A stretch of DNA of 39,716 bases from Burkholderiales bacterium (lineage in GTDB: Bacteria > Pseudomonadota > Gammaproteobacteria > Burkholderiales > Burkholderiaceae_E): the NCBI GenBank assembly GCA_020248665.1, contig JADCHE010000109.1, positions 1-39,716 of the forward strand, given 5' to 3'. Below, piece after piece: positions 9,058 through 18,162 of the stretch (the stretch's first letter is position 1; each line of letters starts with the position of its first letter). A program made the position numbers and the translations under genes. A model generated the notes under the pieces. It saw nothing but the letters and a program-made list of their open reading frames with translations, made no database searches and was not told the DNA's origin.

Positions 9058-10631
9058 GCCGCCGGCTGCTCGCGCAGCCTGAAGCGCTGGATCTTGCCGG
9101 TCGCGGTCTTCGGGAGCTCGCCGATGAACTCGATGATTCGCGGGTACTTGTACGGCGCAAGCCGGTCCTTGACGAAGACCTTGAGCTCGTCCTCGCTCGC
9201 CGACGCGCCGGGCTTGAGCACCACGTAGGCCTTGGTCTTGGTGAGCCCTTCCGCGTCGGGCACGCCGACGACCGCGGCCTCGAGCACCGCCGGGTGCTGG
9301 ATCAGCGTGGCCTCGACCTCGAACGGCGAGACGTAGATGCCGCTGACCTTCAGCATGTCGTCGCTTCGGCCGGAGTAGGTGAAGCTGCCGTCGGCGTTGC
9401 GCACGTACTTGTCGCCGCTCTTGGTCCAGCCGCCCTGGAAGGTCTCGCGGGTCTTCGCGCGGTTGCCCCAGTACATCATCGCGGCCGACGGGCCCTGGAT
9501 GTACAGGTCGCCCGGCTCGCCGTCGGCGACCGGCCGGCCATCGTCGCCGCGCAGCTCGATCGTGTAGCCGGGCACCGGCCAGCCGGTGGTGCCGTAGCGG
9601 ACCTCGTCGGGCCGATTGGACAGGAAGATGTGCAGCAGCTCGGTCGAGCCGATGCCGTCGACGATCGGCACGCCGAAGTGGGCCTGGAAGCGCTCGCCGA
9701 GCTCCGCCGGCAGCGCCTCGCCGGCCGACGACACCAGCCGCAGCGCGACCTCGGCGCGCTTCGGCAGCACCGGCGACGCGAGCATCCCGGCGAACCCGGT
9801 GGGCGCGCCGTAGAACACCGTGGGCGTCGCGCCGCCGACCTCGCCGCGCCAGCGGCGGAAGGTGGCGTCGGGCGTCGGCCGCTCGGCCATCAGCAGCGTC
9901 GTCGCGCCGACCGACATCGGGAAGGTCAGCGCGTTGCCGAGGCCGTAGGCGAAGAAGAGCTTCGCGGCCGAGAAGCAGACGTCGGCCTCGGTCAGGCCGA
10001 GCACCGCCTTGCCGTAGAGTTCGCAGGTCCAGTAGGGATTCGCGTGCGAATGCACCGTGCCCTTCGGACGACCGGTCGAGCCCGACGAATAGAGCCAGAA
10101 CGCCGGGTCGTCGGCCGCGGTCGGGGCGGGGCGCGACGCGGGCTCGGCGCCGGCGAGGAAGGCCTCGAACTCGGCTTCGGCCGGATGCAGCGGCGCGACC
10201 GGCCGCGAGACGACGGTGCGCTTCACCTCGTGGTCCGAGCGGGTCATCGCCGCGACCAGCGTCGGCAACAGCACGCCCGAGACCAGCAGTGCCTGGGCGC
10301 GCGAGTGCTCGAGCATGTAGGCGTAGTCGTCGGCGGTCAGCAGCGTGTTGACCGCGACCGGCACGAGCCCTGCGTGCATCGCGCCAAGGAAGGCGACCGG
10401 CCAGTCGGTGCAGTCGTGCATCGCGAGCAGCACGCGCTCCTCGCGCCGCAGGCCGAGGGCGCGCAGTGCCGCCGACGCGCGGCGGACCCGCTCGGCGAGC
10501 GCACCGTACGTGACGGTGCCGGTGTCGTCGACGAAGGCGGCCTTGCCCGGCCGATGCGCGTTCGCGTCGAGCAGGTGCTGCGCGAAGTTGAAGCGCTCGG
10601 GCGGCGCGGCGACGGTCGGGGGGGGGGTCAT
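9054..10631 (-). CDS. Benzoate-CoA ligase
   Basis: This ligase activates benzoate to benzoyl-CoA with ATP and CoA, the entry step of the box pathway. The 525-residue ANL-family enzyme has the P-loop YSSGSTGRPKGTVHSH, the GIGSTELLHIF adenine-binding block typical of benzoate-CoA ligases, SGRSDDMLKVSGIYVSP and the C-terminal catalytic Lys in PKTATGKIQR. The start at 10631 follows GAGGAG (10642-10647) on the minus strand. An upstream in-frame ATG would add 30 Arg-rich residues outside the family. Codons 2-5 contain a run of ten C. A well-formed promoter with a BoxR-type site at its start lies about 82 bases upstream. It is divergent from boxR, and its stop overlaps the hydrolase start. Confidence 0.93.
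   Translation of the reverse strand: MTPPPTVAAPPERFNFAQHLLDANAHRPGKAAFVDDTGTVTYGALAERVRRASAALRALGLRREERVLLAMHDCTDWPVAFLGAMHAGLVPVAVNTLLTADDYAYMLEHSRAQALLVSGVLLPTLVAAMTRSDHEVKRTVVSRPVAPLHPAEAEFEAFLAGAEPASRPAPTAADDPAFWLYSSGSTGRPKGTVHSHANPYWTCELYGKAVLGLTEADVCFSAAKLFFAYGLGNALTFPMSVGATTLLMAERPTPDATFRRWRGEVGGATPTVFYGAPTGFAGMLASPVLPKRAEVALRLVSSAGEALPAELGERFQAHFGVPIVDGIGSTELLHIFLSNRPDEVRYGTTGWPVPGYTIELRGDDGRPVADGEPGDLYIQGPSAAMMYWGNRAKTRETFQGGWTKSGDKYVRNADGSFTYSGRSDDMLKVSGIYVSPFEVEATLIQHPAVLEAAVVGVPDAEGLTKTKAYVVLKPGASASEDELKVFVKDRLAPYKYPRIIEFIGELPKTATGKIQRFRLREQPAA
10618..10627 (-). repeat. Ten-base C homopolymer at codons 2-5 of benzoate-CoA ligase
   Basis: On the coding strand the gene begins ATGA followed by ten consecutive C. 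A gain or loss of one base would shift the frame at residue 3-5 and silence the ligase. The tract is long enough to be slippage-prone, but could also be a sequencing error hot spot. Confidence 0.9.
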
Positions 10632-10680
10632 GGGGCGTCTACTCCTCGGGGGCGGCCGCCGGCGTTGCCGCAGCCAGCGC

Positions 10681-10709
10681 TTGCCCGTCCGACGGGCATG
10701 CAGTATTGT
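10681..10709 (+). promoter_or_regulatory. Candidate boxR promoter
   Basis: TTGCCC (10681-10686) and TATTGT (10704-10709) are separated by 17 bases, giving 4/6 matches at each element of the sigma-70 consensus. Transcription would start near 10716, about 25 bases before the boxR ATG. A TGCA-N6-TGCG site overlaps the -10, which suggests BoxR represses its own gene. Confidence 0.45.
10683..10697. repeat. Inverted repeat next to the boxR/ligase operator
   Basis: GCCCGTC (10683-10689) and GACGGGC (10691-10697) form a perfect 7-base inverted repeat about one base. It lies in the boxR promoter spacer and in the leader of the ligase mRNA, two bases from operator site 1. It could be a further protein site or an RNA hairpin. 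Confidence 0.4.
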
Positions 10710-10712
10710 GCG
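10699..10712. promoter_or_regulatory. BoxR-type operator 1
   Basis: TGCA-GTATTG-TGCG matches the TGCA-N6-TGCA pattern described for BzdR/BoxR operators except for the last base. It begins right at the predicted ligase transcription start and overlaps the predicted boxR -10, so one bound repressor could shut both directions. Confidence 0.55.
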
Positions 10713-10719
10713 TCCGTGC

Positions 10720-10748
10720 ACTGTAGGGTCAACACGCCGTCATGTCAA
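10720..10748 (-). promoter_or_regulatory. Promoter of the benzoate-CoA ligase operon
   Basis: On the minus strand a perfect TTGACA (10748-10743) is followed after 17 bases by TACAGT (10725-10720). The predicted start is near 10713, giving an 82-base leader to the ligase ATG. The -35 overlaps the boxR start codon region on the other strand. Confidence 0.6.
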
Positions 10749-11701
10749 GCATTATAATGCCTGTCGTTGAGGCGCCTCCGCGGGATCGCGCCGACGGCGC
10801 GGCATTGCCCGACGGCGCGGACGCCGACGCCGAGGCCAAGAACCCGTTCCTGGTGGCGCTCGGCGAGCGGGTGAGGGCGCTGCGCTCGCGCCGCGGCATG
10901 ACCCGCAAGGCGACCGCGCAGGCGGCCGACGTGTCCGAGCGCCACCTGGCGAACCTCGAGTACGGCGTCGGCAATGCGTCGATCCTGGTGCTCCTGCAGG
11001 TCGCGCAGTCGCTGCAGTGCTCGCTCGCCGAGCTGCTCGGCGACGTGACCACCTCGTCGCCCGAATGGCTGATGATCCGCGAGATGCTCGAACAGCGCGA
11101 CGACGCGACGCTGCGCCGGGTGCGCGTCGCGATCGGCGAGATGCTCGGCACCGGCGGCGAGAACGAGGCGCGCAGCCACCGCGTCGCGCTGATCGGGCTG
11201 CGCGGCGCGGGCAAGTCCACGCTCGGGCAGCGGCTCGCCGACGACCTCGGCTTCCCGTTCGTCGAGCTCTCGCGCGAGATCGAGAAGTTCGCCGGCTGCA
11301 GCGCGTCCGAGATCCAGGCGCTGTACGGCCAGAACGCCTACCGCCGCTACGAGCGGCGCGCGCTCGAGGAGTCGATCCAGATCTATCCCGAGGCGGTGAT
11401 CGCGACGCCGGGCGGCCTGGTCGCCGATGCGGCGACCTTCAACCTGCTGCTCGCGCACTGCACGACGGTATGGCTGCAGGCCGACCCCGAGGACCACATG
11501 AAGCGCGTGATCGCGCAGGGCGACATGCGCCCGATGGCCGCGAGCCGCGAGGCGATGGAGGACCTGAAGGGCATCCTCGCCGGGCGCGCGCCGTTCTACT
11601 CCAAGGCCGAACTGCGGCTCGACACCAGCGCGCGTCCGCTCGAGGCGACCTTCGCGGCGCTGCGGGCGCTGGTGCGCGAGACGCTCCACCTGCCGGCCTG
11701 A
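10742..11701 (+). CDS. boxR: Benzoyl-CoA-responsive regulator BoxR (XRE plus shikimate-kinase-like domain)
   Basis: BoxR represses box genes and is released by benzoyl-CoA in known members. The 319-residue protein has an N-terminal helix-turn-helix of the XRE/Cro type (about 36-100: LGERVRALRSRRGMTRK and VSERHLANLEYGVGN). A short linker follows (LEQRDDATLRRVRVAIGEML), then a shikimate-kinase-like C-terminal domain from about 146 with P-loop GLRGAGKST (152-160). This two-domain build is the BzdR/BoxR family signature. Two ATGs are possible (10742 and 10757) and neither has a ribosome-binding site. 10742 is used because a promoter can be placed about 25 bases upstream. The gene sits between the divergent ligase operon and boxCBA, with TGCA-type sites on both flanks. 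Confidence 0.9.
   Translation: MSSIIMPVVEAPPRDRADGAALPDGADADAEAKNPFLVALGERVRALRSRRGMTRKATAQAADVSERHLANLEYGVGNASILVLLQVAQSLQCSLAELLGDVTTSSPEWLMIREMLEQRDDATLRRVRVAIGEMLGTGGENEARSHRVALIGLRGAGKSTLGQRLADDLGFPFVELSREIEKFAGCSASEIQALYGQNAYRRYERRALEESIQIYPEAVIATPGGLVADAATFNLLLAHCTTVWLQADPEDHMKRVIAQGDMRPMAASREAMEDLKGILAGRAPFYSKAELRLDTSARPLEATFAALRALVRETLHLPA
10748..10761. promoter_or_regulatory. BoxR-type operator 2
   Basis: AGCA-TTATAA-TGCC contains the perfect 12-base palindrome GCATTATAATGC and shares ATAATGCC with operator 4. It overlaps the -35 of the divergent ligase promoter by one base and lies at or just after the boxR start codon. It also contains a perfect TATAAT (10753-10758), but no fitting -35 precedes it. 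Confidence 0.5.
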
Positions 11702-11745
11702 CACGAAGTGGAGTGCACATAGGGCGACTGGACTTGGCGAGTATC

Positions 11746-11759
11746 TGCAATATGATGCT
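11746..11759. promoter_or_regulatory. BoxR-type operator 3 (upstream of boxC)
   Basis: TGCA-ATATGA-TGCT follows the TGCA-N6-TGC pattern and ends at the first base of the boxC -35. It starts 31 bases before operator 4, close to three helical turns, so both would face the same side of the DNA. Confidence 0.55.
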
Positions 11760-11787
11760 TTACACTCGACAAGACATGCAGCATAAT
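11759..11787 (+). promoter_or_regulatory. Promoter of boxCBA
   Basis: TTTACA (11759-11764) and CATAAT (11782-11787) are spaced by 17 bases, each matching 5/6 of the sigma-70 consensus. The predicted start near 11794 leaves a leader of about 57 bases to the boxC ATG. Operator 3 abuts the -35 and operator 4 covers the -10. Confidence 0.65.
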
Positions 11788-11790
11788 GCC
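11777..11790. promoter_or_regulatory. BoxR-type operator 4 (on the boxC -10)
   Basis: TGCA-GCATAA-TGCC spans the predicted -10 of boxC, the expected place for a repressor. It is the closest relative of operator 2. Confidence 0.55.
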
Positions 11791-11811
11791 TTATACCCGA
11801 TCCGAGACGTA

Positions 11812-11825
11812 TGCAGCAGCGTGCG
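11812..11825. promoter_or_regulatory. Possible BoxR-type site 5 in the boxC leader
   Basis: TGCA-GCAGCG-TGCG has the same outer bases as operator 1 but a GC-rich centre. It lies in the predicted 5' leader, 35 bases after operator 4. It is weaker because such a sequence is likelier by chance in this GC-rich DNA. Confidence 0.3.
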
Positions 11826-11850
11826 TCTCCCCACCGTGCAGGAGACCCCG

Positions 11851-13509
11851 ATGAGCCGTCCCGACCGCGTCGACTACCAGACCCACCCGACCCAGTACCG
11901 GCACTGGAGGCTGTCGTTCGACGGCCCGGTCGCGACGCTCGCCGCGGACTTCGACGAGGACGCCGGCCTGCGCCCCGGCTACAAGCTCAAGCTCAACAGC
12001 TACGACCTCGGCGTCGACATCGAGCTCAACGACGCGATCAACCGGATCCGCTTCGAGCACCCCGAGGTCCGCACGGTGGTCGTCACCTCGCTGAAGGACA
12101 AGGTGTTCTGCTCGGGCGCGAACATCTTCATGCTCGGTACCTCCAGCCACGCCTGGAAGGTCAACTTCTGCAAGTTCACCAACGAGACCCGCAACGGGCT
12201 CGAGGACTCGTCGGCGCACAGCGGCCTGAAGTTCCTCGCCGCGGTCAACGGCGCGTGTGCCGGCGGCGGCTACGAGCTCGCGCTCGCCTGCGACGAGATC
12301 CTGCTGGTCGACGACCGCTCGAGCGCGGTGAGCCTGCCCGAGGTGCCGCTGCTCGGCGTGCTGCCCGGCACCGGCGGCCTGACCCGCGTCACCGACAAGC
12401 GCCGCGTGCGCCATGACCTCGCCGACATCTTCTGCACGACCACGGAGGGCGTGCGCGGCCAGAAGGCCAAGGACTGGCGCCTCGTCGACGACATCGCCAA
12501 GCCCGCGGTGTTCCAGCAGAAGGTCCGCGAGCGCGCGCTGGCGCTGGCCGCGCAGAGCGATCGGCCCGCCGACGGCAAGGGCGTCGAGCTGGTGCCGCTC
12601 GAGCGCACCATCGAGGCCGACGCGCTGCGCTACCGCTACGTGAGCGTCGCGATCGACCGCGCGAAGCGCACCGCGACCTTCACGGTGAAGGCGCCGTCGG
12701 GCGCGCAGCCGAAGGACGTCGCCGCGATCGAGGCGGCCGGCGCCGCCTGGTACCCGCTCGGGATGGCCCGCGAGCTCGAGGACGCGATCCTGTCGATGCG
12801 CACCAACGAGCTCGACATCGGCGTCTGGCTGGTCAGGACCGAGGGCGACCCGGCCGCGGTGCTCGCGATGGACGAGGTGCTGCTCGCGAATCGCGACCAC
12901 TGGCTGGTGCGCGAGACGATCGGCCTGCTGCGCCGGACCTTCTCGCGGCTCGACGTGTCCTCGCGCAGCCTGTTCGCGCTGCTCGAGCCGGGCTCGGCGT
13001 TCGCCGGCAGCTTCCTGGAGCTCGCGCTCGCCTGCGACCGCAGCTACATGCTGGTGCTGCCCGACGAGCCGGCGAAGGCGCCGCGCATCGCGGTCGACTC
13101 GGCCAACTTCGGGCTCTTCCCGATGGTCACCGGCCAGAGCCGGCTCGGGCGCCGCTTCTACGACGAGGCGCCGGCGCTCGACGCGGTCCGCGCGAAGTCG
13201 GGCGAGCCGCTCGACGGCGGGGCGGCGCTCGCGCTCGGCCTGGTCACCCGCGCGCCCGACGACATCGACTGGGCCGACGAGGTCCGGATCGCGATCGAGG
13301 AGCGGGTGTCGATGTCGCCCGATGCGCTGACCGGCATGGAGGCGAACCTGCGCTTCAACGGTCCCGAGAACATGTTCACCCGCGTCTTCGGCCGGCTCAC
13401 CGCCTGGCAGAACTGGATCTTCCAGCGCCCGAACGCCGTCGGCGACAAGGGCGCACTGAAAGTCTACGGCAAGGGCGACAAGGCCGCCTTCGACTGGAAC
13501 CGCGTCTGA
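11851..13509 (+). CDS. boxC: 2,3-epoxybenzoyl-CoA dihydrolase
   Basis: BoxC opens the ring of 2,3-epoxybenzoyl-CoA by adding two waters, releasing formate and giving 3,4-dehydroadipyl-CoA semialdehyde. The 552-residue protein matches the family in length and order: an N-terminal crotonase-like half with CSGANIFMLG and NGACAGGGYELALACDEI (oxyanion-hole glycines), then SLPEVPLLGVLPGTGGLTRV, and a second crotonase-like half with GSFLELALACDRSYM. AGGAG at 11840-11844 fixes the ATG. It is the first gene of boxC-boxB-boxA, behind a promoter overlapped by BoxR-type sites. The 73-base gap to boxB has no terminator-like structure. Confidence 0.96.
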   Translation: MSRPDRVDYQTHPTQYRHWRLSFDGPVATLAADFDEDAGLRPGYKLKLNSYDLGVDIELNDAINRIRFEHPEVRTVVVTSLKDKVFCSGANIFMLGTSSHAWKVNFCKFTNETRNGLEDSSAHSGLKFLAAVNGACAGGGYELALACDEILLVDDRSSAVSLPEVPLLGVLPGTGGLTRVTDKRRVRHDLADIFCTTTEGVRGQKAKDWRLVDDIAKPAVFQQKVRERALALAAQSDRPADGKGVELVPLERTIEADALRYRYVSVAIDRAKRTATFTVKAPSGAQPKDVAAIEAAGAAWYPLGMARELEDAILSMRTNELDIGVWLVRTEGDPAAVLAMDEVLLANRDHWLVRETIGLLRRTFSRLDVSSRSLFALLEPGSAFAGSFLELALACDRSYMLVLPDEPAKAPRIAVDSANFGLFPMVTGQSRLGRRFYDEAPALDAVRAKSGEPLDGGAALALGLVTRAPDDIDWADEVRIAIEERVSMSPDALTGMEANLRFNGPENMFTRVFGRLTAWQNWIFQRPNAVGDKGALKVYGKGDKAAFDWNRV

Positions 13510-13582
13510 CCCGCGCGCCGCAACCCCGACCCGATTCTCAGCGTCTCACCGCAACCAACCGACACCCCGACGGAGTCCCGAC

Positions 13583-15010
<1,428 letters not shown>

Positions 15011-15016
15011 GTGAAG

Positions 15017-15036
15017 GCGGGTCCGCGAGGGCCCGC
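15017..15036 (+). other. GNRA-capped hairpin between boxB and boxA
   Basis: GCGGGTCC (15017-15024) and GGGCCCGC (15029-15036) pair over eight positions (one G-U) and are closed by GCGA, a GNRA-type tetraloop. It starts six bases after the boxB stop, and a ribosome-binding site for boxA follows ten bases later. With no T tract it is more likely an RNA stability or partial-termination element than a full terminator. Confidence 0.5.
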
Positions 15037-15056
15037 TCCGTTTCCGGAGACCGACG

Positions 15057-16337
15057 ATGGACCTGGCCGACGGCGCCGTCATCAAGCAGCACCTGATCGA
15101 CCCCGAGATCTGCATCCGCTGCAACACCTGCGAGGCGACCTGCCCGGTGGGCGCGATCACGCACGACTCGCGCAACTACGTCGTCGACGCCGACAAGTGC
15201 AACCTGTGCATGGCCTGCGTGCCGCCGTGCCCGACCGGGTCGATCGACAACTGGCGCACGATGCCGCGCGTGAAGGCGTACAGCGTCGAGGCGCAGCTGG
15301 GATGGGACGAGCTGCCCGCCGAGCTCTCGGCCGACGAGCTGGCCGAGGCCGGCGTCGCGGCCGGTGCGACGCCGACCGTCGAGCCGGTCTCGCCCTCGCT
15401 GCCGGCCGCCGAAACCGGCGAGACCGCGTTCGTCGCCTCGCAGTGGGGCGCGACGCTGCCGCCGTGGTCGGCCGCGCATGCCTACACGAACCTCTACGGG
15501 CCGAAGGGCGCCGAGAAGACCGTGACCGCGACGGTCACCGGCAACGTACGCGTCACCGAGGTCGGCCGCGAGTACGACACCCACCACGTGGTGCTCGACT
15601 TCGGTGCGATGCCGTTTCCGGTGCTCGAGGGCCAGTCGATCGGCATCGTGCCGCCCGGGGTCGACCCGAACGGCCGGCCGCACCATCCGCGCCAGTACTC
15701 GATCGCGAGCCCGAGGAACGGCGAGCGGCCGGGCTACAACAACCTGTCGCTGACGATCAAGCGCGTGCTCGAAGACCACCGGGGCAACCCGGTGCGCGGC
15801 GTCGCGAGCAACTACATGTGCGACCTGAAGGTCGGCGACACCGTGCAGGTGGTCGGGCCGTTCGGCGCGAGCTTCCTGATGCCGAACCACCCGCGCTCGA
15901 GCATCGTGATGATCTGCACCGGCACCGGCAGCGCGCCGATGCGGGCGATGACCGAGTGGCGGCGCCGGCTCCGCGCGAGCGGCAAGTTCGAGGGCGGCAA
16001 GTTGATGCTGTTCTTCGGTGCGCGCACCAAGGAGGAACTGCCGTACTTCGGGCCGCTGCAGAACCTGCCGCGCGACTTCATCGACATCGAGTTCGCGTTC
16101 TCGCGCACGCCGGGCGCCTCCAAGCGTTACGTGCAGGACGCGATCCGCGACCGCGCGGCCGACGTCGCCGCGCTGCTCGTCGACCCGAACGCCTGCTTCT
16201 ATGTCTGCGGGCTGAAGGCGATGGAGGAGGGCGTGGTGCTGGCGCTGCGCGACGTTGCGGTGCAGGCGGGGCTCCTGTGGGACGCGGTCGGCGCCGCGAT
16301 GAAGCGAGAGGGGCGGCTGCACCTCGAGACCTACTGA
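15057..16337 (+). CDS. boxA: Benzoyl-CoA 2,3-epoxidase, reductase subunit
   Basis: BoxA passes electrons from NADPH through FAD and iron-sulfur clusters to BoxB. The 426-residue protein starts with a two-cluster ferredoxin domain, with Cys19/22/25/29 and Cys48/51/54/58. A linker of about 70 residues rich in Ala, Glu and Pro follows, and then a ferredoxin-NADP reductase domain: RQYSIASP for FAD binding, [14 protein letters not shown] for the NADP phosphate region and a C-terminal [18 protein letters not shown] at 15046-15050 supports the ATG. It is the last gene of the box operon seen here. boxD, the aldehyde dehydrogenase, does not follow. Confidence 0.96.
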   Translation: MDLADGAVIKQHLIDPEICIRCNTCEATCPVGAITHDSRNYVVDADKCNLCMACVPPCPTGSIDNWRTMPRVKAYSVEAQLGWDELPAELSADELAEAGVAAGATPTVEPVSPSLPAAETGETAFVASQWGATLPPWSAAHAYTNLYGPKGAEKTVTATVTGNVRVTEVGREYDTHHVVLDFGAMPFPVLEGQSIGIVPPGVDPNGRPHHPRQYSIASPRNGERPGYNNLSLTIKRVLEDHRGNPVRGVASNYMCDLKVGDTVQVVGPFGASFLMPNHPRSSIVMICTGTGSAPMRAMTEWRRRLRASGKFEGGKLMLFFGARTKEELPYFGPLQNLPRDFIDIEFAFSRTPGASKRYVQDAIRDRAADVAALLVDPNACFYVCGLKAMEEGVVLALRDVAVQAGLLWDAVGAAMKREGRLHLETY

Positions 16338-16342
16338 CGGCA

Positions 16343-16360
16343 GGCCGGCGCGCCCCGGCC
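16343..16360 (+). terminator. Hairpin after boxA
   Basis: GGCCGG (16343-16348) and CCGGCC (16355-16360) form a six-base stem with a six-base loop, starting five bases after the boxA stop. There is no T tract, so the role is tentative. The position fits the end of the box operon. Confidence 0.3.
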
Positions 16361-16422
16361 GGTGCGGGCCGCGCCGCCGCCGCTCAAGCCGCGCCGGCAT
16401 GAGCTAACGGCGAGCCGGTCGT

Positions 16423-16450
16423 TTGCCGACGGCCGGCGCCTGCCTAGGAT
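16423..16450 (+). promoter_or_regulatory. Candidate promoter of the sulfite reductase operon
   Basis: TTGCCG (16423-16428) and TAGGAT (16445-16450) are spaced by 16 bases. Transcription would begin about 23 bases before the reductase ATG. Confidence 0.4.
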
Positions 16451-16479
16451 CACGGGTCCGATCGAGGCCCGGATCCCCC

Positions 16480-18162
16480 ATGTACCGCTACGACGCCTTC
16501 GACCAGGCCCTGGTCGACGAGCGGGTCGCCCAGTTCCGCGACCAGACCCGCCGCTTCCTCGCCGGCCAGCTGTCGGAGGATGCGTTCCGGCCGCTGCGCC
16601 TGCAGAACGGGCTGTACGTGCAGAAACACGCGCCGATGCTGCGGATCGCGATTCCGTACGGGACGCTGTCGTCGGTGCAGCTTCGTGCGCTGGCCGACAT
16701 CGCCGACCGCTACGACCGCGGCTACGGCCACTTCAGCACGCGGCAGAACCTTCAGCTGAACTGGCCTGCGCTCGAGGCGGTGCCGGACATCCTCGCCGAA
16801 CTGGCCGCGGTCCAGATGCACGCGATCCAGACCAGCGGCAATTGCGTGCGCAACACGACCACCGACCACTTCGCCGGCGTCGCCCGCGACGAGCTGGTCG
16901 ACCCGCGGCCGTACTGCGAGCTGATCCGTCAGTGGTCGACGATCCACCCCGAATTCGCGTTCCTGCCGCGCAAGTTCAAGATCGCGGTGACCGCCGCGAC
17001 CGCGGACCGCGCGGCGGTGCAGGTGCACGACATCGGGCTGCGGATCGTGCGGGACGACGCCGGCCAGCTCGGCTTCGAGGTCTGGGCGGGCGGCGGCCTC
17101 GGGCGCACGCCGGTCGTCGCGCCGCTGATCCGGCCGTTCCTGCCCGAGCGCGAGCTGATCAACTACCTCGACGCGATCCTGCGGGTCTACAACCGCTTCG
17201 GCCGCCGCGACAACAAGTACAAGGCGCGGATCAAGATCCTGGTGCGCGAGCTGGGCGCCGAGACCTTCGCCGGACAGGTCGAGGCCGAATGGGCGGCGCT
17301 GCGCGGCGGTCCGTCGACGCTGACCGACGCGGTGCTCGACGACCTGCGCGCGGCCTTCGCGCCGCCGCCCTACAGCAGGCTCGACGACGACGTCGCGCTG
17401 CCGGACGCGGCGCTGTCCGACGCGCCGGGCTTCGCCGCCTGGGCCGCGCGCAGCGTGACGTTGCACAAGGTGCCGGGCTATCGCGCGGTGACCGTCTCGC
17501 TGAAGACGCATGGCGTCGCCCCGGGCGACGCGACTTCGGACCAGATGCGCGTCGTCGCCGACGCGGCCGAGCGCTTCGGCTTCGGCGAGATCCGCGTCAG
17601 CCACCACCAGAACCTGGTGCTGCCGGACGTCGAGCGCGCGGCGCTGCCCGAGCTGCACGCGATGCTCAAGGCCGCGAGGCTCGCCGCGCCGAACGTCGGG
17701 CTGCTGACCGACATCATCGCGTGCCCGGGCGGCGACTTCTGCTCGCTCGCCAACGCGGTGTCGATCCCGGTCGCGCAGGCGATCCAGGCGCGCTTCGACG
17801 ACCTCGACGACCTGTTCGACATCGGCGAGATCGAATTGAACATCTCGGGCTGCATCAACTCCTGCGGCCACCACCACGTCGGCCACATCGGCATCCTCGG
17901 CGTCGACAAGGCCGGGGAGGAGTGGTACCAGGTCTCGCTCGGCGGCGTGCAGGGCCCGCGCGCCGCGATCGGCAGGATCATCGGCCGCTCGTTCTCCCGT
18001 GCCGAGATCCCCGACGTCGTGGAGTGCCTGGTGCGCGCCTACGTCGAGCTGCGCGAGTCGGCCGACGAGCGCTTCATCGACGCGGTGCGCCGCGTCGGCC
18101 TCGAACCCTTCAAGGTGGCCGTCTATGGCAACGCTGATCGACCGGAACGGGCTGCGGCCTGA
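16480..18162 (+). CDS. Sirohaem sulfite/nitrite reductase (assimilatory)
   Basis: The 560-residue enzyme reduces sulfite to sulfide (or nitrite to ammonia) with sirohaem and a [4Fe-4S] cluster. Two ferredoxin-like halves are visible: FSTRQNLQLNW with TSGNCVRNTTTDHF in the first and VSHHQNLVLPDVE in the second. The cluster ligands are Cys415-x5-Cys421 (ACPGGDFCSLAN) and Cys458-x3-Cys462 (SGCINSCGHHH). An upstream ATG at 16423 would add 19 residues with no family match, so 16480 is used. The following genes, DUF934 and CobA, are usual partners in sulfate assimilation in betaproteobacteria, which favours sulfite as the substrate. Motif alone does not separate sulfite from nitrite. Confidence 0.9.
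   Translation: MYRYDAFDQALVDERVAQFRDQTRRFLAGQLSEDAFRPLRLQNGLYVQKHAPMLRIAIPYGTLSSVQLRALADIADRYDRGYGHFSTRQNLQLNWPALEAVPDILAELAAVQMHAIQTSGNCVRNTTTDHFAGVARDELVDPRPYCELIRQWSTIHPEFAFLPRKFKIAVTAATADRAAVQVHDIGLRIVRDDAGQLGFEVWAGGGLGRTPVVAPLIRPFLPERELINYLDAILRVYNRFGRRDNKYKARIKILVRELGAETFAGQVEAEWAALRGGPSTLTDAVLDDLRAAFAPPPYSRLDDDVALPDAALSDAPGFAAWAARSVTLHKVPGYRAVTVSLKTHGVAPGDATSDQMRVVADAAERFGFGEIRVSHHQNLVLPDVERAALPELHAMLKAARLAAPNVGLLTDIIACPGGDFCSLANAVSIPVAQAIQARFDDLDDLFDIGEIELNISGCINSCGHHHVGHIGILGVDKAGEEWYQVSLGGVQGPRAAIGRIIGRSFSRAEIPDVVECLVRAYVELRESADERFIDAVRRVGLEPFKVAVYGNADRPERAAA

Noticed and set aside
10753-10758. Perfect TATAAT as the boxR promoter
   Set aside because: No -35 fits upstream and transcription would begin after the likely start codons. 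It is better read as the centre of a palindromic operator.
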